Positions 1 through 8,673 of a stretch of DNA of 64,000 bases are shown one piece after another (the first letter of the stretch is position 1; each line of letters opens with the position of its first letter). The position numbers and the translations under genes are program-made. The stretch spans positions 219,061 through 283,060 of the forward strand of contig PMSI01000007.1 in NCBI GenBank assembly GCA_003168375.1. Reading direction: 5' to 3'. Below the pieces are notes generated by a model. It was given only the letters and a program-made list of their open reading frames with translations, was not told the origin of the DNA and made no database searches. Source of the stretch: Vulcanimicrobiota bacterium. Its GTDB lineage: Bacteria > Vulcanimicrobiota > Vulcanimicrobiia > Vulcanimicrobiales > Vulcanimicrobiaceae.

Positions 1-741
1 CTGGTCGGCGTGCACTTTCACGGCGAGACCGAGCCGTCGCGCCGCGTCGAGTACGCGCGCCGACTCCGCCGGCGAGAACGCGATCGTATCGCAGAAGACG
101 TCGACCGCATCGGCCAGCTCCTCGCGCGCCACTCGCGGCAGCATCTCGCCGCACACGAGCGCGAGGTAGTCGTCGCGGCGGCCGGCGTACTCCGGCGGGA
201 CGACGTGCGCGCCGAGATAGGTCGTCCGCACGGTGATCCCGAGCTCGCGCCCAAGCCGGCGCGCGACGCGCAGCATGCGCAGTTCGGTCTCGACGTCGAG
301 CCCGTAGCCGGACTTGATCTCGACCGTCGTCGTACCGCTTGCGATCATCGCGCGCAGCCGCTGCGCCGCCTCGCGGTAGAGCGTCTCCTCGTTTGTCGCG
401 CGGGTCGTCGCGACGGTGTGCGCGATCCCGCTTCCGCCGCTCGCTGCCGCGAGATAGCTTTGTCCCGCAACGCGGCGCTCGAAATCGGCGACGCGCTCGC
501 CGCCGAAGACCAGATGCGTGTGCGGATCGACGAACCCCGGCGTGATCCAGCGTCGCGCCGCATCGACCACGCGCGCCGCGAGCCGTTCCGGCGCGTCCGG
601 CAGCTCCGCGCGCTCGCCGACGAACGCGATCGCGCCGTCCTTCGCGCCGAGCGCGCCGTCGGCGATCGCGCCGTACGGCACGGCGCCCGGCGTCATCGTC
701 GCGAGCCGGGCGTTGATCCACAGCGTGTCGTAGGAGGACAT
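1..741 (-). CDS. hutI: Imidazolonepropionase, 5' part (cut by window edge)
   Basis: Amidohydrolase that opens imidazolone-5-propionate to N-formimino-glutamate in cytoplasmic histidine breakdown. Translation of the minus strand gives an unbroken 247-codon frame beginning at an ATG and running off the left edge. It shows the metal-binding DPHTHLVFGG motif near residue 75, a SGYGLD segment, and the KVHADQ strand that supplies a further metal ligand, all typical of HutI. A GGAGG-like stretch is not obvious before the start. The neighbouring gene hutF catalyses the next step, which supports the call. The remaining C-terminal part (about 150 residues expected) lies outside the window. Confidence 0.88.
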   Translation of the reverse strand, partial: MSSYDTLWINARLATMTPGAVPYGAIADGALGAKDGAIAFVGERAELPDAPERLAARVVDAARRWITPGFVDPHTHLVFGGERVADFERRVAGQSYLAAASGGSGIAHTVATTRATNEETLYREAAQRLRAMIASGTTTVEIKSGYGLDVETELRMLRVARRLGRELGITVRTTYLGAHVVPPEYAGRRDDYLALVCGEMLPRVAREELADAVDVFCDTIAFSPAESARVLDAARRLGLAVKVHADQ

Positions 742-754
742 CCGGCCGACTCGT

Positions 755-2590
755 TTACGCTTCGGTGCCGGCCGCCTTCTGCCGGACCATCGCCCGCTGG
801 TACCAGGCCGATACCGCGATGAGCACGACGCCGAGCCCGAGCGAGGAAAGGATCCGGTACGTCACGTCGAGCGAGGCGAGATCGACGGCGAGCACCTTGA
901 CGATCGCGCACGCGAACAGGATGATCCCGAGCCAGCGCAACAGCCCGTCCTGCCGCGCCATCCCGATCGCGAACAGCGCGGTGGCGTACACCGTCCAAAC
1001 CGCCGACAGTCCGAACTGCGCCTGGCTGGTGAGGTCGTCGAGACCCTTCGGACCGCCGAAGAGGTCGACGCACTCGCGCGAGAGCCCGGTCAGCGCGACG
1101 AGGTTGATTGCGACGATCCCGGTGACACGCCAGCCGCGCAGCGTCCGTTCTCCGGGCGACGCGGTGTCGAGCCGCGAGAGCGCGAACGCGAGCGCGGCGA
1201 CGTAGACCGCGACCCCGACGGCGAGATCGTTCACGATGTTGTGCTGCGGGGGGGTCGACGCGGCGAGGCCCAGGAACGCCAGGCCGGTCCAAGCGAAGAT
1301 CAGCGCGCCGGCGACCGCGACCCAGCGATGGCCGGTCCGCGTCGCGATCAGCACCAGAAGCGCCGCTTCGACGGTGAACACGTCGAGCAGCGACATCGCG
1401 TGGAAGAGTGCGGGGAGTGCGAGCGTCGCCGCGGAGAGGCCGAGATAGAAGTAGGCGAATCCGAGCGGATACGGCAGCGGGATGAAGCGCGCCGTCGCGA
1501 TCAAGATGGCCGCGAAGACGAGCAGCGAGAGGCCGAGCACCGACTGGCGCTGCGAGTAGATCAGCAGCAGCACGAGCCCGAAAGCGGCGGTGTCGAGGGC
1601 CAGGAGGGTGAGCCGCGCGGCGGAGGCTTTGCGGTCGTGCACGGCGCCGAGCGTCGCGGCGAGCGCGAACGTCGCGAAGAACAGCGCCCCGACGATCGTG
1701 CACGCGAGGTCGTTCCAGTGGTGCGGCCGGTCGATCGCGAACGCCGGGCCGTAGCACAGCACCGCGACGAACGTCAGCCATTCGACGAACCGGAACGACG
1801 AGCGGATCCCGACCGCGAGCATCGTCGCCGTCAAGATCAGCAGATAGCTTGCGAGCAGGGCGTGGTCCGTGCGGTCGCCGGCAAGGAGCAGCGGCGTGAG
1901 GAAACCGCCGAACGACCCCATCAGCGCGAGACGCTGGGAGCGGCGCCGCGTCGCGAGCAGTGCGAGCACCGCCGTCACGACGACCATCGCGCCGAACGCG
2001 GCGGCGCGCGGGACGTGGAGCGACGGGAACACCGCGACCGACGCCCAGAGCGAGAGGTAGTCGATCCCCGCCCCGAGCCCGATCAGCCCTTCGGCGAGGA
2101 AGGTGAGCTCCGGGCCGATCCGGCGCGCCGCGAACAGCATCAATCCGGAGCCCACGATCAGCCCGAGCGCGAGCCGCGCCGACGGCGGGATCCAGCCGTG
2201 CGTGAAGGCGACGTCGAGAAAGTATCCGGCCGCGAGCAGGACGAGCAGCAGCCCGACGAGCTGCATCCCGCGGCCGGCGAGCGCCGCCTCGAGCGAGGCC
2301 TTGGGTTTCGGCGGAGCGGCACCGAGCCCGGCCGGCAGCCGCGTGCCGAACGCTTCCTGATAGCGTCCCCTGCCGTCCGGCGTGAAGAATGGCTCCGCGG
2401 CCGGCGCCGGTTGCGGCGCGGCCACCGGCTGAGGCGCTTCGACCGCCGGAGCGACCGCCGGGATCTGCTTCGGTACGGGCGGCACGAAGGCCGCGCCGCG
2501 CGCCGTGTCGATCTCAGCGCGCAGTCCGCTGAGCTCGGTCTCCAGTCGGCGCATGCGCAGATCGAGCCGTTCGTAGAAGTCGGGATTCAC
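755..2590 (-). CDS. DUF2339 multi-pass membrane protein
   Basis: Predicted integral membrane protein of unknown function. The N-terminal 30 residues form a short coiled coil (RLDLRMRRLETELSGLR), then a Pro/Ala-rich linker to about residue 75, then a long run of hydrophobic helices (roughly 16-18) to the C-terminus, the arrangement known for DUF2339 proteins. The GTG start is preceded by GGGAGG at a good distance. It lies between hutI and hutF, 13 bases upstream of hutI on the same strand, so it may be co-transcribed with hutI, but nothing in the protein indicates a role in histidine use. Function cannot be assigned from sequence. Confidence 0.8.
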   Translation of the reverse strand: MNPDFYERLDLRMRRLETELSGLRAEIDTARGAAFVPPVPKQIPAVAPAVEAPQPVAAPQPAPAAEPFFTPDGRGRYQEAFGTRLPAGLGAAPPKPKASLEAALAGRGMQLVGLLLVLLAAGYFLDVAFTHGWIPPSARLALGLIVGSGLMLFAARRIGPELTFLAEGLIGLGAGIDYLSLWASVAVFPSLHVPRAAAFGAMVVVTAVLALLATRRRSQRLALMGSFGGFLTPLLLAGDRTDHALLASYLLILTATMLAVGIRSSFRFVEWLTFVAVLCYGPAFAIDRPHHWNDLACTIVGALFFATFALAATLGAVHDRKASAARLTLLALDTAAFGLVLLLIYSQRQSVLGLSLLVFAAILIATARFIPLPYPLGFAYFYLGLSAATLALPALFHAMSLLDVFTVEAALLVLIATRTGHRWVAVAGALIFAWTGLAFLGLAASTPPQHNIVNDLAVGVAVYVAALAFALSRLDTASPGERTLRGWRVTGIVAINLVALTGLSRECVDLFGGPKGLDDLTSQAQFGLSAVWTVYATALFAIGMARQDGLLRWLGIILFACAIVKVLAVDLASLDVTYRILSSLGLGVVLIAVSAWYQRAMVRQKAAGTEA

Positions 2591-2663
2591 TCGGACGCCT
2601 CCCCGAGCGTGCGTGCCCGGTCCTCCCCAGGATTCAGGCGAGGCCGCGGCGCTTCATCCTTCG

Positions 2664-3971
2664 ATGCGCATCTTCGCGCGGGAGGCGCTGCTCCCGGACG
2701 GCTGGGCCCGGGACGTCGCGTTCGAGCTCGGACCGGACGGGACGATCGCCGACGTGCAGCGGGGCGCGCCGCCCGGCGGCGACGTGGTCGACGGCCCGGT
2801 CGTGCCGGGGATGCCGAACCTGCACTCGCACGCGTTCCAGCGCGCGATGGCCGGCGCCGCCGAGCGGCGCGGCGCGAGCGGCGACGACTTCTGGGGGTGG
2901 CGCGAAGCGATGTACCGGCTCGCCGCGACGCTCGATCCGGACGCGCTGCGAACGATCGCGCGCGAGGTGTACCGCGCGATGCTTGCCGCCGGGTACACCG
3001 CCGTTGCGGAGTTCCACTACCTGCATCGCGATCCGCGCGGAGCGTGGTACGCCGACAAGGCGGAGACGTCGCGCGCGCTGATCGCGGCGGCCAAGGATGC
3101 CGGGATCGCGATCTGTCTGCTACCGGCACTCTACGCGCATGCCGATGCCGGCGGCGCACCGCTGCACGCGCGGCAGCAGCGCTTCGCGACGACGCCCGAC
3201 GACGTGCTGGAGATTGCGGGCGCGCTGCGTCGCGACCACGCCGGCGATCCCGACGTCGTCGTCGGCGCGTGCGCGCACTCGCTGCGCGCCGTTACGCCCG
3301 ACGAGCTGCGCGCGCTGGTCGCGGGCTCGCCGCCGACCGTCCCGGTTCATCTGCACGCCGCCGAACAGACACGCGAAGTCGAGGCCGTGCGCGCGGCGCT
3401 CGGCGCACCGCCGGTCGCGTGGCTGCTCGCGAACTACGACGTCGGACCGCGCTGGTGTCTGGTCCACGCGACGCACATGGACGACGCGGAACGCGATGCG
3501 CTCGCGCGCACGGGGGCGATCGCCGGGCTGTGTCCGACCACGGAGGCGAACCTCGGCGACGGCGTCTTCCCGCTTGCGCCGTACCTCGCGGCCGGGGGAC
3601 GGATCGGCATCGGTTCCGACAGCAACGTCTCGATCTCGGCGGTCGAAGAATTGCGTTGGCTGGAGTACGGCCAGCGGCTAACGAAGCGTCGCCGCATCGT
3701 CGCCGCGAGCAGTACCGGTCAATCCTGCGGCGAGACGCTCTACGCGCACGCGGCACGCGGCGGCGCGCAGGCCTGCGGGATTCGCGCGGGCGCGCTCGCC
3801 GTGGGACATCGCGCCGACCTGCTCGTGCTCGACGATCGCGCGGAGCCGCTCGCCGGCGCGCCGCCGGAAGAGCTGCTCGACCGGTACGTCTTCGCAACGA
3901 ATCGCGCCGCCCCGCGTCACGTCATGGTGGGCGGGCGCTGGCGCGTTCGCGACGGAAACCCGAGTCCTTGA
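2664..3971 (+). CDS. hutF: Formimidoylglutamate deiminase
   Basis: Zinc amidohydrolase converting N-formimino-L-glutamate to N-formyl-L-glutamate and ammonia in the five-step histidine pathway. Motifs seen: PNLHSHAFQRAMAG near residue 50 (metal-binding HxH), VPVHLHAAEQ, CLVHATHM, and IGIGSDSN with the catalytic Asp, all in the HutF order. About 435 residues, normal for the family. I chose the ATG at 2664, where the protein-like sequence MRIFAREALLPDG begins; the frame is open 17 codons further upstream but that part is not protein-like. Divergent from the DUF2339/hutI unit. Its stop codon overlaps the -35 element of the next transcription unit. Confidence 0.92.
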   Translation: MRIFAREALLPDGWARDVAFELGPDGTIADVQRGAPPGGDVVDGPVVPGMPNLHSHAFQRAMAGAAERRGASGDDFWGWREAMYRLAATLDPDALRTIAREVYRAMLAAGYTAVAEFHYLHRDPRGAWYADKAETSRALIAAAKDAGIAICLLPALYAHADAGGAPLHARQQRFATTPDDVLEIAGALRRDHAGDPDVVVGACAHSLRAVTPDELRALVAGSPPTVPVHLHAAEQTREVEAVRAALGAPPVAWLLANYDVGPRWCLVHATHMDDAERDALARTGAIAGLCPTTEANLGDGVFPLAPYLAAGGRIGIGSDSNVSISAVEELRWLEYGQRLTKRRRIVAASSTGQSCGETLYAHAARGGAQACGIRAGALAVGHRADLLVLDDRAEPLAGAPPEELLDRYVFATNRAAPRHVMVGGRWRVRDGNPSP

Positions 3972-3996
3972 CCGGACGGCGACGCGGTGCTACGAT
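3968..3996 (+). promoter_or_regulatory. Sigma70-type promoter of the lysE leader
   Basis: TTGACC (3968-3973) and TACGAT (3991-3996) are separated by exactly 17 bases. Predicted start of transcription is about 4003, four bases before the ATG of the leader ORF, so the leader peptide would be translated from an almost leaderless message. The -35 element overlaps the hutF stop codon. Confidence 0.6.
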
Positions 3997-4006
3997 GCGC
4001 CCGTCC

Positions 4007-4045
4007 ATGCACCATACGACCTCTCGTCGACAACGTACGCTCTGA
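4007..4045 (+). CDS. 12-residue leader peptide upstream of lysE
   Basis: Short ORF encoding MHHTTSRRQRTL (an in-frame ATG at 3995 would add four residues but lies upstream of the predicted transcript start). It uses CGT, CGA, CAT and TCT codons that are uncommon in this GC-rich genome. It sits between a promoter and an intrinsic terminator, and its codons 5-7 (CCTCTCG, 4020-4026) are perfectly complementary to CGAGAGG (4092-4098), the ribosome-binding region of lysE. The RQR triplet is of the basic-X-basic kind known to stall ribosomes in the presence of macrolides, and double Arg or His codons could instead sense amino-acid supply. Expression of the peptide is inferred, not shown. Confidence 0.5.
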   Translation: MHHTTSRRQRTL

Positions 4046-4050
4046 CTGAG

Positions 4051-4079
4051 CGGTAGCCGCACTCGCGGCGCCGTTTTTT
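4051..4079 (+). terminator. Intrinsic terminator between the leader ORF and lysE
   Basis: CGGTAGCCGC (4051-4060), loop ACTC, GCGGCGCCG (4065-4073), then six T. Only 27 bases separate the T-run from the lysE start, so lysE transcription from the upstream promoter has to read through it. It could also end hutF read-through transcripts. Confidence 0.75.
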
Positions 4080-4106
4080 GCTGCTACGTTCCGAGAGGAT
4101 CTCGTC

Positions 4107-4715
4107 ATGGACCCGTTTCTTCGCGGCGTCGTCATTGGGTTTGCGATCGCCGCGCCGGTCGGACCGATCGGCGTCTTGTGCATTCGCCGCACGATCGCCG
4201 GCGGGATGCGAATCGGCTTCGTCTCCGGCCTCGGTGCGGCGATCGCCGACGCGCTCTACGCCGGGATCGCGACCTTCGCGCTGGCGCTCGCGACCGCGTA
4301 CGTCGCACGCCTCACGCAGCCGCTGCACCTGATCGGCGGCGCGTTTCTCCTCTGGCTCGGCGTGACGACCGCGCTGCGCGCGGCACCGGCGGCCGGCGCC
4401 GGAAGGCCGGCTCCGCGCGCGTACGCCGGCGCGTTCCTGAGCACGTTCGCACTCACGGCGGTGAACCCGGCGACGATCGTGTCGTTCGCGGCGGTGATCG
4501 CCGGCGCGGTGTTCGGCGCGCAGCCGCCGGTTGGGTTCGCCGCGGTCCGCCTCGTCGCGGGCGTCTTCGCCGGGTCGGCGCTGTGGTGGCTCGTGCTGAG
4601 CGCCGGGGTCGGGATCGTGCGCCGGGGTCTGACGCCGCGGGCCATGCGTGCCGTGAATGTCGTGTCGGGGATCGTGCTGGCGGGCTTCGGCGTGTGGGCG
4701 CTCGCGTATCGCTAG
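4107..4715 (+). CDS. LysE/RhtB-family exporter
   Basis: Small inner-membrane exporter of the LysE superfamily, whose members export basic or other amino acids. 202 residues with about six hydrophobic helices; the N-terminal signature APVGPIGVLCIRR (residues 15-27) with the following glycine-rich helix GFVSGLGAAIAD is diagnostic. The ATG follows GAGAGG at eight bases. That binding site can pair with the leader ORF, and an intrinsic terminator stands just upstream, so conditional expression is likely. Substrate unknown. Its TAG stop shares the bases CTAG with the stop of the convergent amidase gene. Confidence 0.88.
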   Translation: MDPFLRGVVIGFAIAAPVGPIGVLCIRRTIAGGMRIGFVSGLGAAIADALYAGIATFALALATAYVARLTQPLHLIGGAFLLWLGVTTALRAAPAAGAGRPAPRAYAGAFLSTFALTAVNPATIVSFAAVIAGAVFGAQPPVGFAAVRLVAGVFAGSALWWLVLSAGVGIVRRGLTPRAMRAVNVVSGIVLAGFGVWALAYR

Positions 4716-5983
4716 CCGGGCGGAACGCGCAGATGCCAGCCCGTCAAGTGCTGGTAGAGCCGCGCGATCCCGAACCCCGCCGCAACGTCGCCGCCGAGCG
4801 CGATCGCTTGCATGCCGAGCGGCATCCCCGCCGCTCCGACCCCGATCGGCACCGCGGCGACGGGAAGACCGAACGCGCTCGCCGGCGTGACCAGCGGAAT
4901 CGTGTCGTCGCGGAACGTCGGCGGGGCGGGTGAGATCGGCGCTTCGCTGCCGGCCGACGGCGCCAGCGCGATCTCGTAGCCATTCGTGGCCGCGTTCCAC
5001 GACGACCGCGCCGACGCTATGACGGTCCGCGCATCGCGCTCTTCGGTCTCGCCGACGCCGAGGGCGTGCGCGACGCGCGCGCGCACGTCGGGTCCGTACT
5101 CGTCGCGGTGCGCGGCGTACAGCGGCTCGTGGACGCGAGCGGCGGCGCGCTGCTGCACGACCGCGACGGCGCCGACGAGTTCGTCGTCCCACCACGAGAC
5201 GTCGTCGACGACGACGCCGGCCCCGCGCAGTGCGGCCGCCGCATCGTCGAGCGCGGCGGTGACCGCCGGATCGACGCGGTCCCACCGGCCGCCGCGAAGA
5301 CGGCACGCCCGGCGTACGGTTACGGCGCCGACCGGCCCGCCTGCGAGCACCTCGTACGCGCGCTGCACCATGACGATCTCGCGCGCCATCGGGCCCACCG
5401 AGTCGAGCCCCACCGCGAGCGGGAAGATGTCGTCGATCGCCAGCGCACCGGTCGCGGGACGGACGCCGCTGATGCCGTTCAGCGCCGCCGGGATGCGGAT
5501 CGAGCCGAGCGTATCGGTGCCGAGCGCGATGTCGCACAGGCCGGCGGCGACCGCCGCGCCGGAACCGCCGCTCGAGCCGCCGGGGATGCGCCGCTCGTCC
5601 CAGGGGTTCGCGGTCCGCCCGAAATGCGGGTTCTCGGTGGTGACGCCCCAGGCGAACTCGTGCGTGTTCGTCTTCCCGACGACCAGCGCGCCGGCCGCGC
5701 GCAGCGCCGCCACGACCGGTGCGTCGCGTACCGGATCGCGGCGGAAGAACGACGAGCCGGCGCGCGTCGGCAGCCCGGCGACGTCGATGATGTCCTTGAC
5801 GCCGAGCGTCAGTCCATGCAGCGGCCCGCGCGCATCCGGCGCAATCGCGTCGAGCCGCGCGGCTTCGCGCAGCACGGCGTCCTCATCGACGGCGACGTAG
5901 CAGCGCAGCCGCCCGTCGATCGCGCGAATCCGCGCGAACAGCGCGTGCGCGCGTTCGCTCGTCGTGCGGCCCATCGAAACCAT
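4712..5983 (-). CDS. Amidase signature family hydrolase
   Basis: Hydrolase of the GatA/AtzF-like amidase signature family. The Ser-cisSer-Lys triad is visible: Lys in GVKDIIDV, the glycine/serine loop GGSSGGSGAAVAAG, and the nucleophile Ser in GTDTLGSIRIPA (usual consensus GTDTGGS; the first G is replaced by L). About 423 residues. No gatB or gatC lies nearby, so it is probably a stand-alone amidase rather than the tRNA amidotransferase subunit. Start could be the first ATG or the one three codons later. Substrate not predictable. It converges on lysE with a four-base overlap. Confidence 0.85.
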   Translation of the reverse strand: MVSMGRTTSERAHALFARIRAIDGRLRCYVAVDEDAVLREAARLDAIAPDARGPLHGLTLGVKDIIDVAGLPTRAGSSFFRRDPVRDAPVVAALRAAGALVVGKTNTHEFAWGVTTENPHFGRTANPWDERRIPGGSSGGSGAAVAAGLCDIALGTDTLGSIRIPAALNGISGVRPATGALAIDDIFPLAVGLDSVGPMAREIVMVQRAYEVLAGGPVGAVTVRRACRLRGGRWDRVDPAVTAALDDAAAALRGAGVVVDDVSWWDDELVGAVAVVQQRAAARVHEPLYAAHRDEYGPDVRARVAHALGVGETEERDARTVIASARSSWNAATNGYEIALAPSAGSEAPISPAPPTFRDDTIPLVTPASAFGLPVAAVPIGVGAAGMPLGMQAIALGGDVAAGFGIARLYQHLTGWHLRVPPG

Positions 5984-6019
5984 GCTCGCTGGTTCGGAAC
6001 CGGCTTTGGTCCCGCCCCC

Positions 6020-6925
6020 TCAGCGGTCGATCCATACCGCGCGGCGCGGATAGTCGATCGTCAACCGCCCGCCGGCGAAGAACGGGGCGCCCAAGATGCC
6101 GTCGAGCGGCATCCCCGCTTCGGCGCTTGCCGCGCCGAGCACGTCGGCGACGATCAGCGTCACGGCACGCTGGTGCGTCCGGCCCGCGCGGATTTCGCGC
6201 GCGATCGAGCGTACGCCGCGGGCGCGGCCGCCGGCGCCGTACAGCGCCGCGGGCCGCCCCAGCGCGAGCCCGGCGCGCCGCGCGGCGCTCGTCGAGAGGA
6301 TCGTCACGGCGGCGCCGGTGTCGAGCACGAAACCGAACGGGCCGGCCCCGTTGACGGTCACGTGTACGACCAGCACGGGCCGTCGCGGAGCCAAGACGAA
6401 GTGCAGCGGTGGCGTGGCCGGCACGGCGCCGTCGAACGTCACGCGCGCTCGCACGTAGTCGATCGAGACACGATGGTCGCGCAAGAACACGCCGCCGATC
6501 ACGGCGTCGAATCGGCGCGCTCCTCTACCGCTCGCCGTTTCGACGGCAGGCGAATCGGCGGCCGTCGGTCGCTCGAGTCGCATCGCGCCGAGTCCGAAGC
6601 TGCGCAGCACGACGGACCGGAAGGTGACCGGGACCGAACCGATCTCAGCCCGCGACGTCCGGCGCGCGCCGGTCGGCCGCGCGCCGACGCGCGCGCTCAG
6701 CGCGGGCCCGATCAGGATCGCATACGGAGCGGCGTCGCCGGTGTCGAGCAGGGTTCGGACCGAATGGACACCGTCGACATCGGCGTCGAGCAGGACGAGC
6801 CGGTCGTTGCCGGCGTGGAACGGTACGGAGAAGCTCGCCGGAGCGTCCGCCCGCGAGGGACCGGAGAGCGCCGTGACGGCGAGCATCGCAGCGATCGCCG
6901 GCGGGGCGAACGATGCGATGCGCAC
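6020..6925 (-). CDS. Secreted retropepsin-like aspartic protease, two DTG domains
   Basis: About 301 residues beginning with a signal-peptide-like segment (RIASFAPPAIAAMLAVTALSG, cleavage near ADA). Two aspartic-protease half domains follow, each with a DTG motif: LLDTGDAAPY near residue 55 and FVLDTGAAVTILS near residue 195. This matches the bacterial Asp_protease_2-type family, in which the two lobes form one catalytic site. The GTG start lies six bases after the stop of the upstream HAD gene, so the two are probably one operon. Likely periplasmic or extracytoplasmic; substrate unknown. Confidence 0.78.
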   Translation of the reverse strand: MRIASFAPPAIAAMLAVTALSGPSRADAPASFSVPFHAGNDRLVLLDADVDGVHSVRTLLDTGDAAPYAILIGPALSARVGARPTGARRTSRAEIGSVPVTFRSVVLRSFGLGAMRLERPTAADSPAVETASGRGARRFDAVIGGVFLRDHRVSIDYVRARVTFDGAVPATPPLHFVLAPRRPVLVVHVTVNGAGPFGFVLDTGAAVTILSTSAARRAGLALGRPAALYGAGGRARGVRSIAREIRAGRTHQRAVTLIVADVLGAASAEAGMPLDGILGAPFFAGGRLTIDYPRRAVWIDR

Positions 6926-6930
6926 GCTCG

Positions 6931-7644
6931 CTACTGCGCCGGAGCGGGCGCCGGCAGCGCGTCCGCGAGCTCGGCGAAGTCTTTCACGACGATGTCGGGT
7001 TGGTACGGTGTCCTCCCGAACGGGCGCATCCGGCGTTCGATGAACGCGGTCTGCATGCCGAACGCCTTCGCGCCGATGCAATCGAAGGCGTGGTTCGCGA
7101 CGAACAGGATGGAGGACGGGTCGGCGCCGGCGATCTCCGCCGCCTTCCGGTACGTGGCGACATGCGGCTTGAACGCGTTCGCTTCGGCGACCGAGATCAC
7201 GCGGTCGAACGGGACCTTTGCGTAGGCAACGCCGGCGGCCAGCATGTCGGGGTCGCCGTTGGAGAGGATCACCAGTTCGTAGGTCCCGCGCAGCCGGTCG
7301 AGCGCCGCGGCGACATCCGGAAACGGGCGCAGCCGCGTGATCGCGTCGACCAGGTCGCGGACCTCGCTCTCGGTGTGCGCGATCCCGGCCCGCTCGAGCG
7401 TGTAGTCGACCGCGCGCTGCCCGATCTCGCGGTACGGTGTGTGCTCCTTGTGCAGCAGCGCGTCGATCATCGAGTTCTCGAAATGGGTGCGCCGCCACCA
7501 GGTGACGACCGAACCAGGATCGCCCTTATAACCCTTGCTCTTCAGATACGGCGCGATCGTCTCGGTGAGCCCGCCCTGCATGTCGACGACCGTCCCGTAG
7601 AAGTCGAACATGAGAACGCGTACTGCGCCCGACTCAAATGCCAT
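6931..7644 (-). CDS. HAD-superfamily hydrolase, type II haloacid dehalogenase-like
   Basis: 237-residue HAD hydrolase. Motif I is LMFDFYGTVVD (nucleophile Asp14), motif II is ILSNGD, motif III Lys lies around the AFKPH segment, and motif IV is ILFVANHAFDCIGAKAFG, together the pattern of L-2-haloacid dehalogenases rather than phosphatases. It would hydrolyse short 2-haloacids to 2-hydroxyacids, though many annotated members have other substrates. ATG start at the beginning of the conserved domain. Upstream of, and six bases from, the aspartic protease gene. Confidence 0.82.
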   Translation of the reverse strand: MAFESGAVRVLMFDFYGTVVDMQGGLTETIAPYLKSKGYKGDPGSVVTWWRRTHFENSMIDALLHKEHTPYREIGQRAVDYTLERAGIAHTESEVRDLVDAITRLRPFPDVAAALDRLRGTYELVILSNGDPDMLAAGVAYAKVPFDRVISVAEANAFKPHVATYRKAAEIAGADPSSILFVANHAFDCIGAKAFGMQTAFIERRMRPFGRTPYQPDIVVKDFAELADALPAPAPAQ

Positions 7645-7763
7645 GAGGGCGAACTACCCAAGCATACGGAGCAATCCTGCCCGAACGACGGGCGCATAGA
7701 TCGCCGCGACCGCGGCGGCGTCGCCTGCGACCGCTCAGCGTATCGGCGCACCCGCGACGTCGG

Positions 7764-8108
7764 TCAGCGTGCGTCGACGAAGGTGAAACGCGGCTCGCGG
7801 GTGCCCGAGAAGAAGGCGACCATGTCGGCGACCATGCGCTCGCAGTCGGCGCGGGTCATGGCGTAGCCTCGTTCGTCGCGCAGGTACACCGGCGCCGACG
7901 GCTGCCCGGAGATCGCGTCGATCGCCGGCGGCGCGACGAAACGCGCCACGATACGATCCGCGCCGCCCAGCTCGACGACCGCCGCATGGCCGTCGTACGA
8001 CCATCGCGCGGCGGTGCCGTCTCTCGAGAAACGCAGGCGCTCGCCGAAGGTCGTCCCCAGGGGGGCGAAAGCCTCGGCGAGCCAGAGCGTGGGCGCGGTA
8101 TGGGCCAT
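7764..8108 (-). CDS. Hypothetical protein, 114 residues
   Basis: I do not recognise the family. Sequence is compact and soluble with alternating strands (ARWSYDGHAAVVELGG, DRIVARFVAPP) ending in FTFVDAR; no signal peptide, membrane helix or metal motif. The codon pattern and low Arg content compared with overlapping frames support a real gene. It may bind a ligand as a small beta-rich domain, but this is only an impression. Confidence 0.6.
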   Translation of the reverse strand: MAHTAPTLWLAEAFAPLGTTFGERLRFSRDGTAARWSYDGHAAVVELGGADRIVARFVAPPAIDAISGQPSAPVYLRDERGYAMTRADCERMVADMVAFFSGTREPRFTFVDAR

Positions 8109-8174
8109 GAACGCAGCGTACCTGCGAACGGCTCGGCGGCCATCGGCCAGCCGGTTAACGCGGCCGGGGGTGTG

Positions 8175-8438
8175 TTATGCGGTTCGTGCGCCGAGCCGCT
8201 CGACGATCGTGCCGGCGGCGACCTCGGGCTGCGTCTGGTCGAAGTTCAGCGAGAGGCTGTCGCCGGCGTCGAACGAGAGCTTCGCGGTTGCCTCGTCGTC
8301 CTGCAGCGCGGCCACGACGGTCCCGCCGCTGCCGACCCACATCGCGGAGTCCCACGACAGCTCTTCGGTGCGAACGCCGCGCCCGAGGCGCCCGCGGACC
8401 TGGGCGTCGACCGCCTCGACCCATTGATCAAATGTCAT
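8175..8438 (-). CDS. Hypothetical protein, 87 residues
   Basis: Small acidic protein starting MTFDQWVEAVDAQV, followed by a glycine/valine-rich beta segment (AMWVGSGGTVVAALQDD). I chose the ATG at 8438 because GGAG lies six bases before it; a GTG five codons upstream is the alternative. No recognised domain. Located divergently from amt with about 235 bases between them that contain no other gene. Confidence 0.6.
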   Translation of the reverse strand: MTFDQWVEAVDAQVRGRLGRGVRTEELSWDSAMWVGSGGTVVAALQDDEATAKLSFDAGDSLSLNFDQTQPEVAAGTIVERLGARTA

Positions 8439-8673
8439 ATCCGTCTCCGTCACCCTTATCCAAAGGGCCTATCTTGCGTCGAGCATACCGCGTGGCGCGG
8501 CCGATTGCAACATGGACGGCGGCCGGCGTAGGGCAGTCGGGCCAGTCGTGCCTTTCGGCTTAGCCCGATGGAGTGCTGGGCGAAACGCCGCTTACACGCA
8601 TGTAGAGTGCGCCATGCTTCCTGCCCGGGCTACGGTGTGAAGCCTACACGCTCGTAGGACGCGGAGGTTTTTC

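Noticed and set aside
1241..4045. A 2.8 kb plus-strand open frame rich in Arg, Glu and Gly
   Set aside because: It is the antisense of the DUF2339 gene joined to a shifted frame of hutF; the composition is typical of shadow frames in GC-rich DNA.
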